From positions 86,059 through 150,058 of the forward strand of contig NZ_JAGGPJ010000010.1 in assembly GCF_018613875.1 (NCBI RefSeq): a stretch of DNA of 64,000 bases, written 5' to 3'. The notes below the pieces were generated by a model. It did no database searches. It had not been told where the DNA came from and saw nothing but the letters and a program-made list of their open reading frames with translations. Below, piece by piece: positions 17,327-26,094 of this stretch. The stretch comes from Arthrobacter sp. ISL-28 (GTDB lineage: Bacteria; Actinomycetota; Actinomycetes; Actinomycetales; Micrococcaceae). Numbering within the stretch: the stretch's first letter is position 1; each line of letters begins with the position of its first letter. The position numbers were made by a program, and so were the translations under genes.

Positions 17327-18694
17327 ATGATGACTTCATTAACCACTAAGTCCACGGGACTCGGCGAGCTTGGTGACCGCACCCTCCGCAAAGTCCGCCG
17401 CCGCGTCATGCCCCTGATCGTTCTCCTCTACTTCATCGCTTACCTGGACCGGAATAACGTCGGGTTCGCCAAGCTGACGATGAGCGAGGACATTGGCCTC
17501 AGCGCTTCAGCATACGGTCTGGGCGCCGGCATCTTCTTCCTCGGCTATGCGCTGCTGGAAATCCCGAGCAACGCAGGAATGTACCGCTTCGGCGCCCGCA
17601 AATGGCTGGCCCGCATCCTCATCACCTGGGGCATCTTTGCCTCAGCGATGGCTTTGGTAAACGGCGAGACGACCTACTACATCATCCGATTCCTGCTCGG
17701 TGCAGCCGAGGCAGGCTTCTTCCCGGCCATCCTCTTCTACCTGACCCTGTGGTTCCCGGCGGCGCAGCGCGTCACCGTCCTGGGCATCTTCATCCTCGCC
17801 CAGCCCATCTCCAACGCCCTCGGCGCTCCGGTCTCCGGCCTGCTGCTCCAGATGGACGGTGTCATGGGCCTCCAGGGTTGGCAGTGGCTCTACATCATCG
17901 AAGGCATCCCGGCCATCCTCCTCGGCGTGCTGACCCCGATCCTGATGACCGACCGCCCCCGGGACGCCAAGTGGCTCAACGCCGACGAACGCGAATGGCT
18001 TTCCGCCACCATGGATGCCGAACTGGCAGCCAAGTCCAAAGGCGGCAGCCACAACTTCCTGGCCGGCCTCAAGGACAAGCGAACCATCGTTTACTCGGCA
18101 CTCTACTTCGGCCTCGTCTGCGGTATCTACGGCCTCGGACTCTGGATGCCCACGATCGTTGCCGCCCTCGGAAAGTTCTCCACCGCCCAGGTCGGGTTCA
18201 TCGTCCTCATTCCGTACGCCATTGCGGCCGTCTTCGTGTACTTCTGGAGCAAGCGAGCCGACAAGACGGGCAAGCGTGCCTGGCACAGTTCCGTCAGCAT
18301 GGTGCTCGCCGGCGTGGGTCTGCTGTCTGCAGGTTATCTACTCCAGGTCAACCCCATCCTGGCCCTGATCGCCCTCACCGCCGCGGCCATGGGTATCTAC
18401 GGAGCCATCGCCCCGTTCCTGTCCATGCCGTCCGCAGCGCTCACCGGAGCAGCAGCAGCCTCCGGCCTGGCCATGGTGAACTCCCTGGGTAACCTCGGCG
18501 GCTTCGTTGCCCCCTACGCCGTCGGCCTGTTCAACGACGCCACCGGCAGCAACCAGAGCGGCCTGCTGTTCCTCTCCTTCTGCCTGTGCGTCACGGCTGT
18601 CGCCACCTACCTCTACGCCCGCAAGCGCCCCGAAGGCGACGCTGCCCTGGATCCTGCTGTCGAGGCAGCCGCCAAGGTCACTGTTACCCACTAA
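17327..18694 (+). CDS. MFS transporter, anion:cation symporter (ACS) family
   Basis: Twelve-helix membrane symporter of 455 residues. The opening RVMPLIVLLYFIAYLDRNNVGFAKL and the GIFFLGYALLEIPSN segment are hallmarks of the ACS family, which imports sugar acids, tartrate, phthalate and similar organic anions with protons. Two ATGs lie at the start; an AGAAGG precedes them. The SDR gene follows 36 bp later in the same unit. The transporter is of the same kind as the one at 53713, and both are coupled to closely similar SDR genes, suggesting related acidic sugar or polyol substrates. Confidence 0.88.
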   Translation: MMTSLTTKSTGLGELGDRTLRKVRRRVMPLIVLLYFIAYLDRNNVGFAKLTMSEDIGLSASAYGLGAGIFFLGYALLEIPSNAGMYRFGARKWLARILITWGIFASAMALVNGETTYYIIRFLLGAAEAGFFPAILFYLTLWFPAAQRVTVLGIFILAQPISNALGAPVSGLLLQMDGVMGLQGWQWLYIIEGIPAILLGVLTPILMTDRPRDAKWLNADEREWLSATMDAELAAKSKGGSHNFLAGLKDKRTIVYSALYFGLVCGIYGLGLWMPTIVAALGKFSTAQVGFIVLIPYAIAAVFVYFWSKRADKTGKRAWHSSVSMVLAGVGLLSAGYLLQVNPILALIALTAAAMGIYGAIAPFLSMPSAALTGAAAASGLAMVNSLGNLGGFVAPYAVGLFNDATGSNQSGLLFLSFCLCVTAVATYLYARKRPEGDAALDPAVEAAAKVTVTH

Positions 18695-18730
18695 GAACCA
18701 CCCAGAGAACCACTTAAAGGAATACCTGCA

Positions 18731-19507
18731 ATGACCTCAACCACTCCCTTCCCCGCCGACCGTACAGTCGTGCTGACCGGCGCGGCCTCCGCCCGCGGCA
18801 TCGGCCGAGCAGCGGCCGACCGCATGGCCAGCGAAGGCTGGTCCATCGCGATCCTGGACATCAACGCCGAGGACGCCAAGGCGGCCGCCGCGGAGATCGG
18901 TTCCAACCGGGCCGTGAAGGCCATCGGTGTCGGCGCCGACGTTTCCGACGCCGCGTCCGTAGACCGGGCGATCACCGAGATCGAAGAGTCGCTGCCGCCG
19001 ATTGTCGCCCTGGCGAACCTGGCAGGCATCAGCTCTCCGACGACCTTCATGGAAACCACCGTGGAAGAGTGGGACAAGGTTTTCGCGATCAACATGCGCG
19101 GAACTTTCATCGTTTCCCAGCGGGTGCTCAAGGGCATGATCGAGCGCAAGCTTGGACGCATCGTGAGCATCTCCTCCATCTCGGCACAGCGTGGCGGCGG
19201 CACCTACTCCAAGGTTGCCTACAGTGCCTCCAAGGCCGGAATCATCGGCTTCACCCGTGCACTGGCCCGCGAAGTCGGCGAGTTCGGCGTCACTGTCAAC
19301 GCCATCGCCCCCGGTCCGATCGACACCGACATCATGGGCGGCACCCTGACCGAAGAGCGCAAGGCACAGATGTCCGAAGGCATCATGATGGGCCGCGTCG
19401 GCACCCGGGAGGAAGTGGCTGCACTCATCTCCTTCCTGCTCGGCAAGGACTCCGGCTACATCACCGCCGCCACCTATGACATCAACGGCGGGCTCCAGGT
19501 TTCCTGA
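18731..19507 (+). CDS. Short-chain dehydrogenase/reductase
   Basis: NAD(P)-dependent oxidoreductase of the classical SDR family, 258 residues. The cofactor motif appears as TGAASARGIGRA at 16-27, an NAG-like NLAGIS near 96, and the catalytic Ser, Tyr and Lys in SISSISAQRGGG, YSASK. The sequence is close to the SDR at 52711 throughout, including the unusual SAQRGGGT insertion and the GPIDTDIMGGTL segment. It likely oxidises the compound carried in by the MFS protein encoded 36 bp upstream. A strong hairpin follows the stop. Confidence 0.88.
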   Translation: MTSTTPFPADRTVVLTGAASARGIGRAAADRMASEGWSIAILDINAEDAKAAAAEIGSNRAVKAIGVGADVSDAASVDRAITEIEESLPPIVALANLAGISSPTTFMETTVEEWDKVFAINMRGTFIVSQRVLKGMIERKLGRIVSISSISAQRGGGTYSKVAYSASKAGIIGFTRALAREVGEFGVTVNAIAPGPIDTDIMGGTLTEERKAQMSEGIMMGRVGTREEVAALISFLLGKDSGYITAATYDINGGLQVS

Positions 19508-19530
19508 CCCGGTCCCACCAGCAACGCCCT

Positions 19531-19564
19531 GGAAGTGCCCCGCGGCCGGCTGCGGGGCACTTCC
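19531..19564 (+). terminator. Hairpin terminator after the MFS-SDR operon
   Basis: GGAAGTGCCCCGC (19531-19543) pairs perfectly with GCGGGGCACTTCC (19552-19564) across an eight-base loop, 24 bp after the SDR stop. There is no T-run, as is common in high-GC actinobacteria. Confidence 0.65.
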
Positions 19565-19635
19565 GCGTCCAGCACCGGTTTGGGGCGTCAGCCCGGCCTG
19601 CTTCCCAGGCTGGCACGGCTCGCTAGGCTGGCATC

Positions 19636-20769
19636 ATGAACCCCTCCGGCAGCCTGAACCCCAGCCCGCGGACCCTCGACGTCGAGAGCCTTTCCGGATT
19701 CGACCAGCTGGTCCGCGCCGGAGCCCGGACGATGCACGGCTGGCACGCGCAATCACTGGACCTGCGCGGCAGGGCTCCGGCGCTCGCTGCCTTGGACGCG
19801 GAAGGCGCCATCTTCCTGGGCTGCACGTTCGATCCCGGAGTGGAGGACTCGCTCCGCCGGCGGGGCGCCCTGATTTTTCCGAAGCTGGAGGGCGTGCCGT
19901 TCAACGCCTACCGCGGACAGCTCTACACGCCGCAGGAGCTCTACGCCGGAATCCAACACACCCCGTATGAGGCAACGCCGGATGCGCTGGTGTACCAGTG
20001 GAGCATGCGGCCCGGCCAGCGGCACCGTCTCGACGCCACTCTGGCGGCCGCCCTGCACGACCACGCCATCGGCGATGCACTGGAGGAGCTGTCCCACACG
20101 GTCCTCGACGGCGGGCGCATGATCGTCGGCGTCATGGGTGGCCATGCAGCCCAGCGGGGGAGTGCGGGCTTTGCCGACGCTGCAAGGCTGGGCAGGCTTC
20201 TGGCCCGCGGCGGACGGACGGTGGCCACCGGGGGCGGACCGGGGGCCATGGAGGCGGCAAACCTCGGTGCCTACCTCAGTGAAATGCCAGAAAAAGATCT
20301 CCGGGAGGTCATCGCCGAACTGGCCGCTGTCCCCGGCTTCCGGCCCTCAGTGTCTGCGTGGGCACGTGCCGCGGCAGCCGTCGTCGAACGGTTTCCGGGC
20401 GGAACGCTGTCGCTGGGCATCCCCACCTGGTTTTACGGCCACGAACCGCCCAACTACTTCGCGACCCACATCGCCAAGTACTTCGCCAACGCAATCCGGG
20501 AAGCCATACTCCTGGAGCTGTGCAAGGGCGGGATTGTGTTCCTGCCCGGGTCGGCCGGGACCATCCAGGAGATATTCCAGGATGCGTGCGAGAACTACTA
20601 CGGCGCACCCGAAACCATGACACCCATGGTGCTGGTGGGCCGGGAGCATTGGGAACACCGGTATCCGGCCTGGCCCATGCTGCAAAGCCTGGCCGCCGGC
20701 AAGCCGATGGAGCAGCGGATCTTCCTGGTGGACAGCGTGGAGGAGGCGCTCGCGGTGCTGGGCACGTGA
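19636..20769 (+). CDS. LOG-family Rossmann nucleotide-binding protein
   Basis: Predicted cytosolic protein of 377 residues related to the LOG/TIGR00730 family, whose well-studied members are phosphoribohydrolases of cytokinin riboside 5'-monophosphates. The nucleotide-binding GGGPGAMEAAN is near 198-208 and the family catalytic loop appears as LPGSAGTIQEIF near 306-317, where many members have PGGxGTxxE. It is much longer than typical LOG proteins of about 190 residues, with about 120 extra N-terminal residues. It starts 128 bp after the preceding SDR gene and is probably a single-gene unit. The exact substrate is unknown. Confidence 0.75.
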   Translation: MNPSGSLNPSPRTLDVESLSGFDQLVRAGARTMHGWHAQSLDLRGRAPALAALDAEGAIFLGCTFDPGVEDSLRRRGALIFPKLEGVPFNAYRGQLYTPQELYAGIQHTPYEATPDALVYQWSMRPGQRHRLDATLAAALHDHAIGDALEELSHTVLDGGRMIVGVMGGHAAQRGSAGFADAARLGRLLARGGRTVATGGGPGAMEAANLGAYLSEMPEKDLREVIAELAAVPGFRPSVSAWARAAAAVVERFPGGTLSLGIPTWFYGHEPPNYFATHIAKYFANAIREAILLELCKGGIVFLPGSAGTIQEIFQDACENYYGAPETMTPMVLVGREHWEHRYPAWPMLQSLAAGKPMEQRIFLVDSVEEALAVLGT

Positions 20770-20811
20770 CCGCCGCTGCCCGCAGATGAAGCACTTGGGG
20801 GCACTTGCCGC

Positions 20812-21819
20812 TTACAGGTCCTTCCGGCAGGGGGCCTTGCTCAGCGCCTGCAGGCCGTTGAGATCCCCAGCGGCCAGGCCGTCAGGCGTGCCGATCTCGG
20901 GGTACATCAGCTGGACGGGGTCGTCCACGTGCTCAAGGCCCATGACGTGGCCGAGTTCGTGCAGGATGACGGCGGTGGCGTAGCCGGTCCCGTCAATGCG
21001 GTGCAGCTCCGCGCCAATCTGTGGCGCGTCGAGTTCGAGGCTGCCGGTGACGAAGCTCTTGGGACCGTCCCCAAAGCTGAAGTGCGTGCTGCCTCCCGTG
21101 CCGATGATCTGCCCCTTGAGCTTGGGGGCTGCCTCGGGGGTCGTCCAGCTGATGAGCAGCGGCGCCCACCTCTCTCCATACGTTCCGGGCTGGTACGGGG
21201 AGCGCTGGGCCGACGGCTGCTCGTCGGTGGCGCCGTCGTTGACGAACCGGATACCCGTCGCGCGCGAAATGGTCCGGATAGCGTCGTGAACCAGCCCGGC
21301 CGCGCCTTCCGGGGCAAGGTCAGCGTTCACGACATAGTGCAGCGGCCGGCACGGTGAATAGCCGACCGGCGTGCCGTCGTCGTTCGTGGCCAGGAACTTA
21401 TACGAATCGCTCTGGTTCGGCGGCGCCTCCGGTGTTCCGAGCGGTTCGTCCGCTTCCTCGAGACCGGGTGGCGGTGCGAGCTCGCTGCGGTCGGCCGCCC
21501 CGGCCTGTGAGCCTGGCTCCCCGGCGTGCCCGGTGTTGCCGGGGTGTGCAGGCGTACCCGTCTTAGGATCTTCACTGCCGGCGCCCAGACGGAACTCCAG
21601 CAGGCCGGCGAGCCGGGGATCCCAGTAGGCGAGCCCGGTCGCCACGAAGGCGGCACAGGCCATGACGGCGATGAGGACCAGACTGCGGATGAACCGGCTG
21701 GCGGCGCGCGCGGATCCGGAATGGCGTGGATGCATGCGGTGGCGGTGCCCGCTGTTCCCGTTCCGGGGTTCGCCGGAGGATACGGGTGCGCGGGTGCCTT
21801 CCCCGCTCGGCTCCTCCAC
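20812..21819 (-). CDS. Membrane-anchored zinc metalloprotease (M10-like)
   Basis: Predicted extracytoplasmic protease of 335 residues. A basic, Arg/His-rich N-terminus precedes one hydrophobic segment at about 43-65, so it is a type II anchored or secreted protein; a Pro/Gly-rich linker spans about 80-135. The zinc site is the extended motif H287-E-L-G-H291-V-M-G-L-E-H297, characteristic of metzincins, followed by QLMYPEIG as the Met-turn. The preceding region LHYVVNADL and HFSFGDGP resembles matrixin-like proteases of actinobacteria. It shares its strand and direction with the VIT1-like gene, whose stop lies 40 bp upstream. Confidence 0.8.
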   Translation of the reverse strand: MEEPSGEGTRAPVSSGEPRNGNSGHRHRMHPRHSGSARAASRFIRSLVLIAVMACAAFVATGLAYWDPRLAGLLEFRLGAGSEDPKTGTPAHPGNTGHAGEPGSQAGAADRSELAPPPGLEEADEPLGTPEAPPNQSDSYKFLATNDDGTPVGYSPCRPLHYVVNADLAPEGAAGLVHDAIRTISRATGIRFVNDGATDEQPSAQRSPYQPGTYGERWAPLLISWTTPEAAPKLKGQIIGTGGSTHFSFGDGPKSFVTGSLELDAPQIGAELHRIDGTGYATAVILHELGHVMGLEHVDDPVQLMYPEIGTPDGLAAGDLNGLQALSKAPCRKDL

Positions 21820-21859
21820 TACGGCGTCTCCGGGAAGCGGAGGCCTCCCCGATGCCGCG

Positions 21860-23008
21860 TCATGCGATTACGGCGCCGAACGCCATGCCCAGCAGGTAGG
21901 TGACGCCGGCGGCGCCCAGGCCGATGGCCAGCTGACGAAGACCCCGGGTCAGCGGAGAAGTGCCGGACAGCAGGCCGACAATGCCGCCGGTTGCCAGCAG
22001 GGCAATGCCGACCAGCACTGCGGCCACCACCAGGGCGCCGGTGCCGGTCATGCCGAAGAGGAAAGGGATGATGGGCACGATCGCGCCGGAGGCGAAGAAA
22101 CAGAAGCTGGACAGTGCCGCACCCCAGGCGGTGCCCACCGCCTCGTGCTCGTCCGCCGCCCGGGGGAGTTCAGGCTGGAGCGAGAGGCTCGGATCGCAGT
22201 CGCAGCTGAAGAGGCCCATCCGTTCCGCCACCCGGTGCTCGGCGGCTTCCCGGGACATGCCCCGGGCCAGGTACACGAGCAGGAGTTCGTTGTGCTCAAT
22301 ATCCAGCTGCGGCGCCGCGGCGAGGGTCACCTGGGTGGGCCGGGTGGCGGCGAGGAGCTCACGCTGCGAACGGACGGAAACGAATTCACCCGCACCCATG
22401 GAGAATGCGCCGGCCAGCAGGCCCGCGATGCCGCTCAGCAGGACCACGGTGCTGGTCACGCCCGTGGCGGCCATGCCCATCACGAGCGACAGGTTGCTGA
22501 CCAGTCCATCGTTGGCGCCGAAAACGGCCGCCCTGAAGGTGCCTGCCAGCCGGTTGCGGCCGCGGGTGGCCAGGCCGCGCACCACTTCCTCATGGATCTG
22601 TTCGTCCGCTGCCATGGCCGGTGTCGCGGATGGATCCCTGGTATAGGGGGAGCGTCCCTCAGCGCGTTGCGCCAGTGCCAGCACGAAAACCGATCCGAAG
22701 TGCCGGGCGAGGAAGCCCAGCAGCCGGCTGCGGGCGGAGGCGCGGCGGGGCTTTCCCGCCTGTCCGCCGAGGAGCTTTAGCCAGTGTGCCTCGTGGCGGC
22801 CTTCGGCCTCGGCCAGGGCCAGGAGGATGGCGCGTTCTTCGCCGGTGCGGCTCTGCGCGAGATCCCGGTAGACGGCAGCCTCGGCTCGTTCGTCGGCCAA
22901 GTACTGACGCCAGCGTTTGACGTCGGCCGCGCTCGGGGTGGTTCCGGATGAGGCGTCTACACCGGCGGCGGTTTCGCTGAGGGGGTCAAATTTTGCGTGC
23001 TGCGACAC
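21860..23008 (-). CDS. VIT1/CCC1 family iron/manganese transporter with N-terminal ferritin-like domain
   Basis: Fusion of a rubrerythrin-like helical domain and a five-helix VIT1/CCC1 membrane carrier, 382 residues. The N-terminal part (about 30-150) carries carboxylate and histidine candidates in YLADERAEAAVYRDLA, EAEGRHEAHWLKLL and DEQIHEEVVRGL. The membrane part opens with GTFRAAVFGANDGLVSNLSLVMG near 155-177, the CCC1 hallmark, and continues to the C-terminus. Homologs move Fe2+ or Mn2+, and the ferritin-like part probably senses or delivers the ion. The start follows a GGAG in the upstream region. No metal-regulator box was recognised. Confidence 0.88.
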   Translation of the reverse strand: MSQHAKFDPLSETAAGVDASSGTTPSAADVKRWRQYLADERAEAAVYRDLAQSRTGEERAILLALAEAEGRHEAHWLKLLGGQAGKPRRASARSRLLGFLARHFGSVFVLALAQRAEGRSPYTRDPSATPAMAADEQIHEEVVRGLATRGRNRLAGTFRAAVFGANDGLVSNLSLVMGMAATGVTSTVVLLSGIAGLLAGAFSMGAGEFVSVRSQRELLAATRPTQVTLAAAPQLDIEHNELLLVYLARGMSREAAEHRVAERMGLFSCDCDPSLSLQPELPRAADEHEAVGTAWGAALSSFCFFASGAIVPIIPFLFGMTGTGALVVAAVLVGIALLATGGIVGLLSGTSPLTRGLRQLAIGLGAAGVTYLLGMAFGAVIA

Positions 23009-23254
23009 GGGAACTCCTGGACTCGATGAGGCATGCTTGGCCCCACTGCACGCCCAGCATACCCCGCAATTCCGGGGATTTTGGGCCGGTGGTCCTCAGT
23101 CGAAAGTTTAGGGAACCCGTAATTCTGCCGTTCTTTTAGGGGTTTCCGGCCAGCCTGCCGCGCGGCCCTTGACCCCCTGCAAGGGTGGTGTTCTGATGAA
23201 AACGTGCCTCGCTGACGGAGGGCACGGAAGTTCAATCACACGGAGGTCTGCATT

Positions 23255-23488
23255 ATGAACACCACCGGATCACACCCCGAGCCCGACGCCCGCCGCACCA
23301 TCGAATCCGATCCCGCCTATGACTTCGCCGAGGACGTGCCCGTGGACGAAGACTGGGATGCCGAAGATGAGTTCCTCGATTCCGAGGAACGGGTTGTGCC
23401 CGTCGCACCGCCCGCGGTGGACGAGGACGAGCGGGTAGTGGCGCTGGACGCGGACGAATTCCGTGACGACGAAGACTACGAAGCATAA
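23255..23488 (+). CDS. Small acidic protein of unknown function
   Basis: A 77-residue protein rich in Asp and Glu (VDEDWDAEDEFLDSEE, DEDERVVALDADEFRDDEDYEA) with no hydrophobic segment and no cysteine. It is probably disordered or binds a cation or basic partner. The start has a strong GGAGG seven bases upstream, and a very long hairpin follows the stop, so it looks like a genuine single-gene unit. I do not recognise the family. Confidence 0.65.
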   Translation: MNTTGSHPEPDARRTIESDPAYDFAEDVPVDEDWDAEDEFLDSEERVVPVAPPAVDEDERVVALDADEFRDDEDYEA

Positions 23489-23501
23489 CGCTCCACTCGC
23501 G

Positions 23502-23557
23502 TAACGCCCGACGGCGGTGCCTTCCCCTCGAAGGGAAGGCACCGCCGTCGGGCGTTA
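23502..23557. terminator. Bidirectional terminator with a 25-bp perfect stem
   Basis: Bases 23502-23526 pair without mismatch to 23533-23557 across the loop CTCGAA. It lies between the acidic-protein gene and the convergent symporter gene at 23605, and flanking A/T bases give a short U-run in both directions (TTAA on the right end). It should stop transcription from both sides. Confidence 0.85.
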
Positions 23558-23604
23558 AGTCGTGCGAGCCGATGGCTGTCCTGTCAAAAACCAGGGGTTG
23601 GCTG

Positions 23605-25128
23605 CTAGCTGGCCACGGCGGGAACCGGCACTTCCTCGGATTCCTGGCCAGCCACGCGCCGGTACCAGTTCCGCATGACAGATGGATCCGTGGGCTTGGT
23701 CAGCAGTGAGACGGCCACGTACACCAGGGCGGATGCCAGCAGACCGAAGTAGATCGGTTCGTTGGCGAAGATTCCGTCCAGCGGGGCCTTCGCGTTGACT
23801 TCCAGGACGATCATGGTGCCGAGCGTGATCACTGAACCGACGGCCATCGATGCTGCTGCCGCCACTCCCGTGCCGCGCTTCCAGACGAGCCCGCCGAGGA
23901 TCGCGACAAGCAGGCCGCCCACCAGGATGTCGTACGCGATGGTCAGCGCAGCGACCACGTCCTTGGTGATGATGGCGATGAGGATGGCAATGATGCCGAG
24001 CCCCAGCACCCACATGCGGTTTGCCTTGACGTCGTGCTCGGGATTGTCCGAGTCGTCGGTGTTGATGGTCTTGCCGAACCAGCTGGCCACGAACGGGAGG
24101 ACGTCGGCACGGGCTACCGTTGCCGCGGCAATCAGGGCGCCGGACGCGGTGGACATCATGGCTGCCACGGCGGCGGCAAGCACGAGGCCGCCGATGCCGA
24201 CGGGCAGCAGGTTCTGCGCCACCTCGGCGTAAACGACATCCTTGCCGGCGGTGGCGACGTCGATGTCGGGCAGCGCGACGCGGGCGCCGAGGCCGATCAG
24301 TGCGCCGGCTGCGCCATAGAGGATGCAGTAGATTCCTGCCGTGGCGCCGCCCCAGCGGGCCACCCGGGGCGTCTTGGCGGTGAAGACGCGCTGCCAGATG
24401 TCCTGGCCGATCAGCAGGCCCAGGGTGTAGACGACGAAGTACGTGATGATGGTTTGCAGGCCGATGCCATCGATCTGGAAGAAGCTGGCATCGACGCGGC
24501 TGCGGATGCCGTCGAGGCCGCCGGCCGCATTGAGCGTGAAGGGCAGCATGAGGATGAAGATGCCGACCGTCTTGATGATGAACTGGACCTGGTCGGCGAG
24601 GGTGATGGACCACATGCCGCCAATCGTGGAGTAGACCAGCACGATGGCGCCGCCGATGGCGATGGCCAGCGCCCGGTCCCAGCCGAACAGCACCACGAAG
24701 ATGGTGGCATAGGCTCCCGTGGACGTGGCGCAGAGCATCAGCGTGTACGCCAGCATGACGATGCCGGACGTCTGGGTGGCGTGGCTGCCGTAGCGGAGCG
24801 ACAGCATCTGGGAGACGGTGTAGATCTTCAGCTTCTGGATGGTGCCGGCAAAGAGCAGGCTCAACGCCAGCACACCGGTCCCGATGGCCACCACGAGCCA
24901 CATGCCCGAGATGCCGAACTTGTAGCCGAGTCCCACGCCGCCCACTGTCGAGGCACCGCCAAGGACGACGGCCGCCATGGTCCCCGTGTAGAGGAAGGGC
25001 CCGAGCCTGCGCCCGGCCACGAGGAAGTCACTGTTGTTCCTGGTGCGGGACTTGCCCCACCAGCCGAAGGCCAGCATCGCGGCCAGGTACGCCACCACGA
25101 TGGCGATATTGACGATATTTGCATCCAT
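23605..25128 (-). CDS. Sodium:solute symporter (SSS family)
   Basis: Integral membrane Na+-coupled importer of 507 residues with about 13 hydrophobic segments. The family signature region is seen in FLVAGRRLGPFLYTGTMAAVVLGGAS near 33-58 and in GLVLAAAVAAMMSTASGALIAAATVARADV near 318-347. The chosen ATG (MDANIV) follows AAGGAG; the longer frame has no ribosome site and lacks SSS similarity. It is divergent from an XRE-cupin regulator with a strong inverted repeat between them. Gene neighbours (agmatinase-family hydrolase and a ThDP decarboxylase) suggest a guanidino compound or polyamine-related solute, but SSS substrate cannot be read from sequence. Confidence 0.88.
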   Translation of the reverse strand: MDANIVNIAIVVAYLAAMLAFGWWGKSRTRNNSDFLVAGRRLGPFLYTGTMAAVVLGGASTVGGVGLGYKFGISGMWLVVAIGTGVLALSLLFAGTIQKLKIYTVSQMLSLRYGSHATQTSGIVMLAYTLMLCATSTGAYATIFVVLFGWDRALAIAIGGAIVLVYSTIGGMWSITLADQVQFIIKTVGIFILMLPFTLNAAGGLDGIRSRVDASFFQIDGIGLQTIITYFVVYTLGLLIGQDIWQRVFTAKTPRVARWGGATAGIYCILYGAAGALIGLGARVALPDIDVATAGKDVVYAEVAQNLLPVGIGGLVLAAAVAAMMSTASGALIAAATVARADVLPFVASWFGKTINTDDSDNPEHDVKANRMWVLGLGIIAILIAIITKDVVAALTIAYDILVGGLLVAILGGLVWKRGTGVAAAASMAVGSVITLGTMIVLEVNAKAPLDGIFANEPIYFGLLASALVYVAVSLLTKPTDPSVMRNWYRRVAGQESEEVPVPAVAS

Positions 25129-25233
25129 GATGTTGGGGCTCCTTGGAGCTCTGGCAGCTTTGCGGCAACCCGGGGGAGGGCAGTTGGGTGCACGGGTTGC
25201 GCTGCTCGGAGGGGAAACTGAAGGGATTCGTTC

Positions 25234-25264
25234 CTGTTGCTTCGTAGGCAACAGTTGTTGCTTC
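25234..25264. promoter_or_regulatory. Operator-like inverted repeat between symporter and XRE-cupin gene
   Basis: CTGTTGC (25234-25240) and GCAACAG (25248-25254) form a perfect inverted repeat with a seven-base centre. GTTGCTTC at 25236-25243 recurs at 25257-25264, exactly two helical turns away. The site lies 106 bp upstream of the symporter start and is the best candidate binding site for the neighbouring XRE-cupin regulator. Confidence 0.6.
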
Positions 25265-25400
25265 AAAGCGTAGGCTGTGATCGGAGTAACAGTCAAGACG
25301 CAATCCTGTGTGACGGGCTACCTGCCGCATCTGATCAGCGGCGTGCCGCTAGTATGGCTCCAAAGATGGGGCCGAGCGGCCGGCCGTGAAAGGTTCGTAA

Positions 25401-25976
25401 ATGAAGGCACTTCCAGTTGAGCCGAGCAATGTTCCGGTTGCCATCGGTTCAAGAATCCGTGCCGCACGACAGTCTCAGCGGCTCACGATTGAACAGGTGG
25501 CGGACGCCACCGGACTGACAAAAGGTTTCCTGAGCCGTGTGGAGCGGGACCTGACCTCGCCCTCGGTCGCGTCACTGGTGACTCTGTGCCAGGTCCTGTC
25601 CATCTCCATCGGCGATCTGTTCGCCGCGCCGGAAACCCACCTGACAAAGCGCGACGCCGGCCCCCGCATCTCGCTGGGCGGCGAAGGGATCGTTGAGCGG
25701 CTGCTGACCGCCCGCTCGGAGCGTCGGCTCCAAATCATCCAGGCTGTCATTGAGCCGCGCGGGCGCGGCGAGTCCGAGCTCTACGCTGTTGATTGCGACG
25801 TCGATGTGCTGCACGTCATTAAGGGCACCATCAAGCTCATCCTCACCAATGAGGAATACGAACTCCACAGCGGTGACACTGTCACCTTCCCGGGCCGAGA
25901 ACCGCACACCTGGGCTAACCCCACGGATGAGTCCGTTGAGGTGCTGTGGGTCCTGGTTCCTGCCGCCAGCCGCTAA
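25401..25976 (+). CDS. XRE-type regulator with C-terminal cupin (PuuR-like)
   Basis: Transcription factor of 191 residues with a Cro/C1 helix-turn-helix at about 16-72 (LTIEQVADATGLTKGFLSRVERDLTSPS) and a cupin_2 domain at about 113-187 (HVIKGTIKLILTNEEYELHSGDTVTFPGREPHTW). Members such as PuuR control amino acid and polyamine catabolism, with the cupin binding the ligand. It is divergent from the sodium symporter and lies upstream of the agmatinase-family operon, so it probably regulates both. Confidence 0.88.
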   Translation: MKALPVEPSNVPVAIGSRIRAARQSQRLTIEQVADATGLTKGFLSRVERDLTSPSVASLVTLCQVLSISIGDLFAAPETHLTKRDAGPRISLGGEGIVERLLTARSERRLQIIQAVIEPRGRGESELYAVDCDVDVLHVIKGTIKLILTNEEYELHSGDTVTFPGREPHTWANPTDESVEVLWVLVPAASR

Positions 25977-26094
25977 GGTCTGCTGGCCGGTCCCGCTTCT
26001 CCCGGTTGCGCAATCGTGACTGTTGCGTTGGAAACGCCGGCGTTACGATGAGCGCACGGTAGCGCTTCACCGGGCATTGCATATTGGGGGAAGC

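Noticed and set aside
23555..24901. 448-codon minus-strand frame overlapping the sodium symporter gene in another frame
   Set aside because: His/Arg/Pro-rich translation without hydrophobic helices; the symporter frame explains the DNA.
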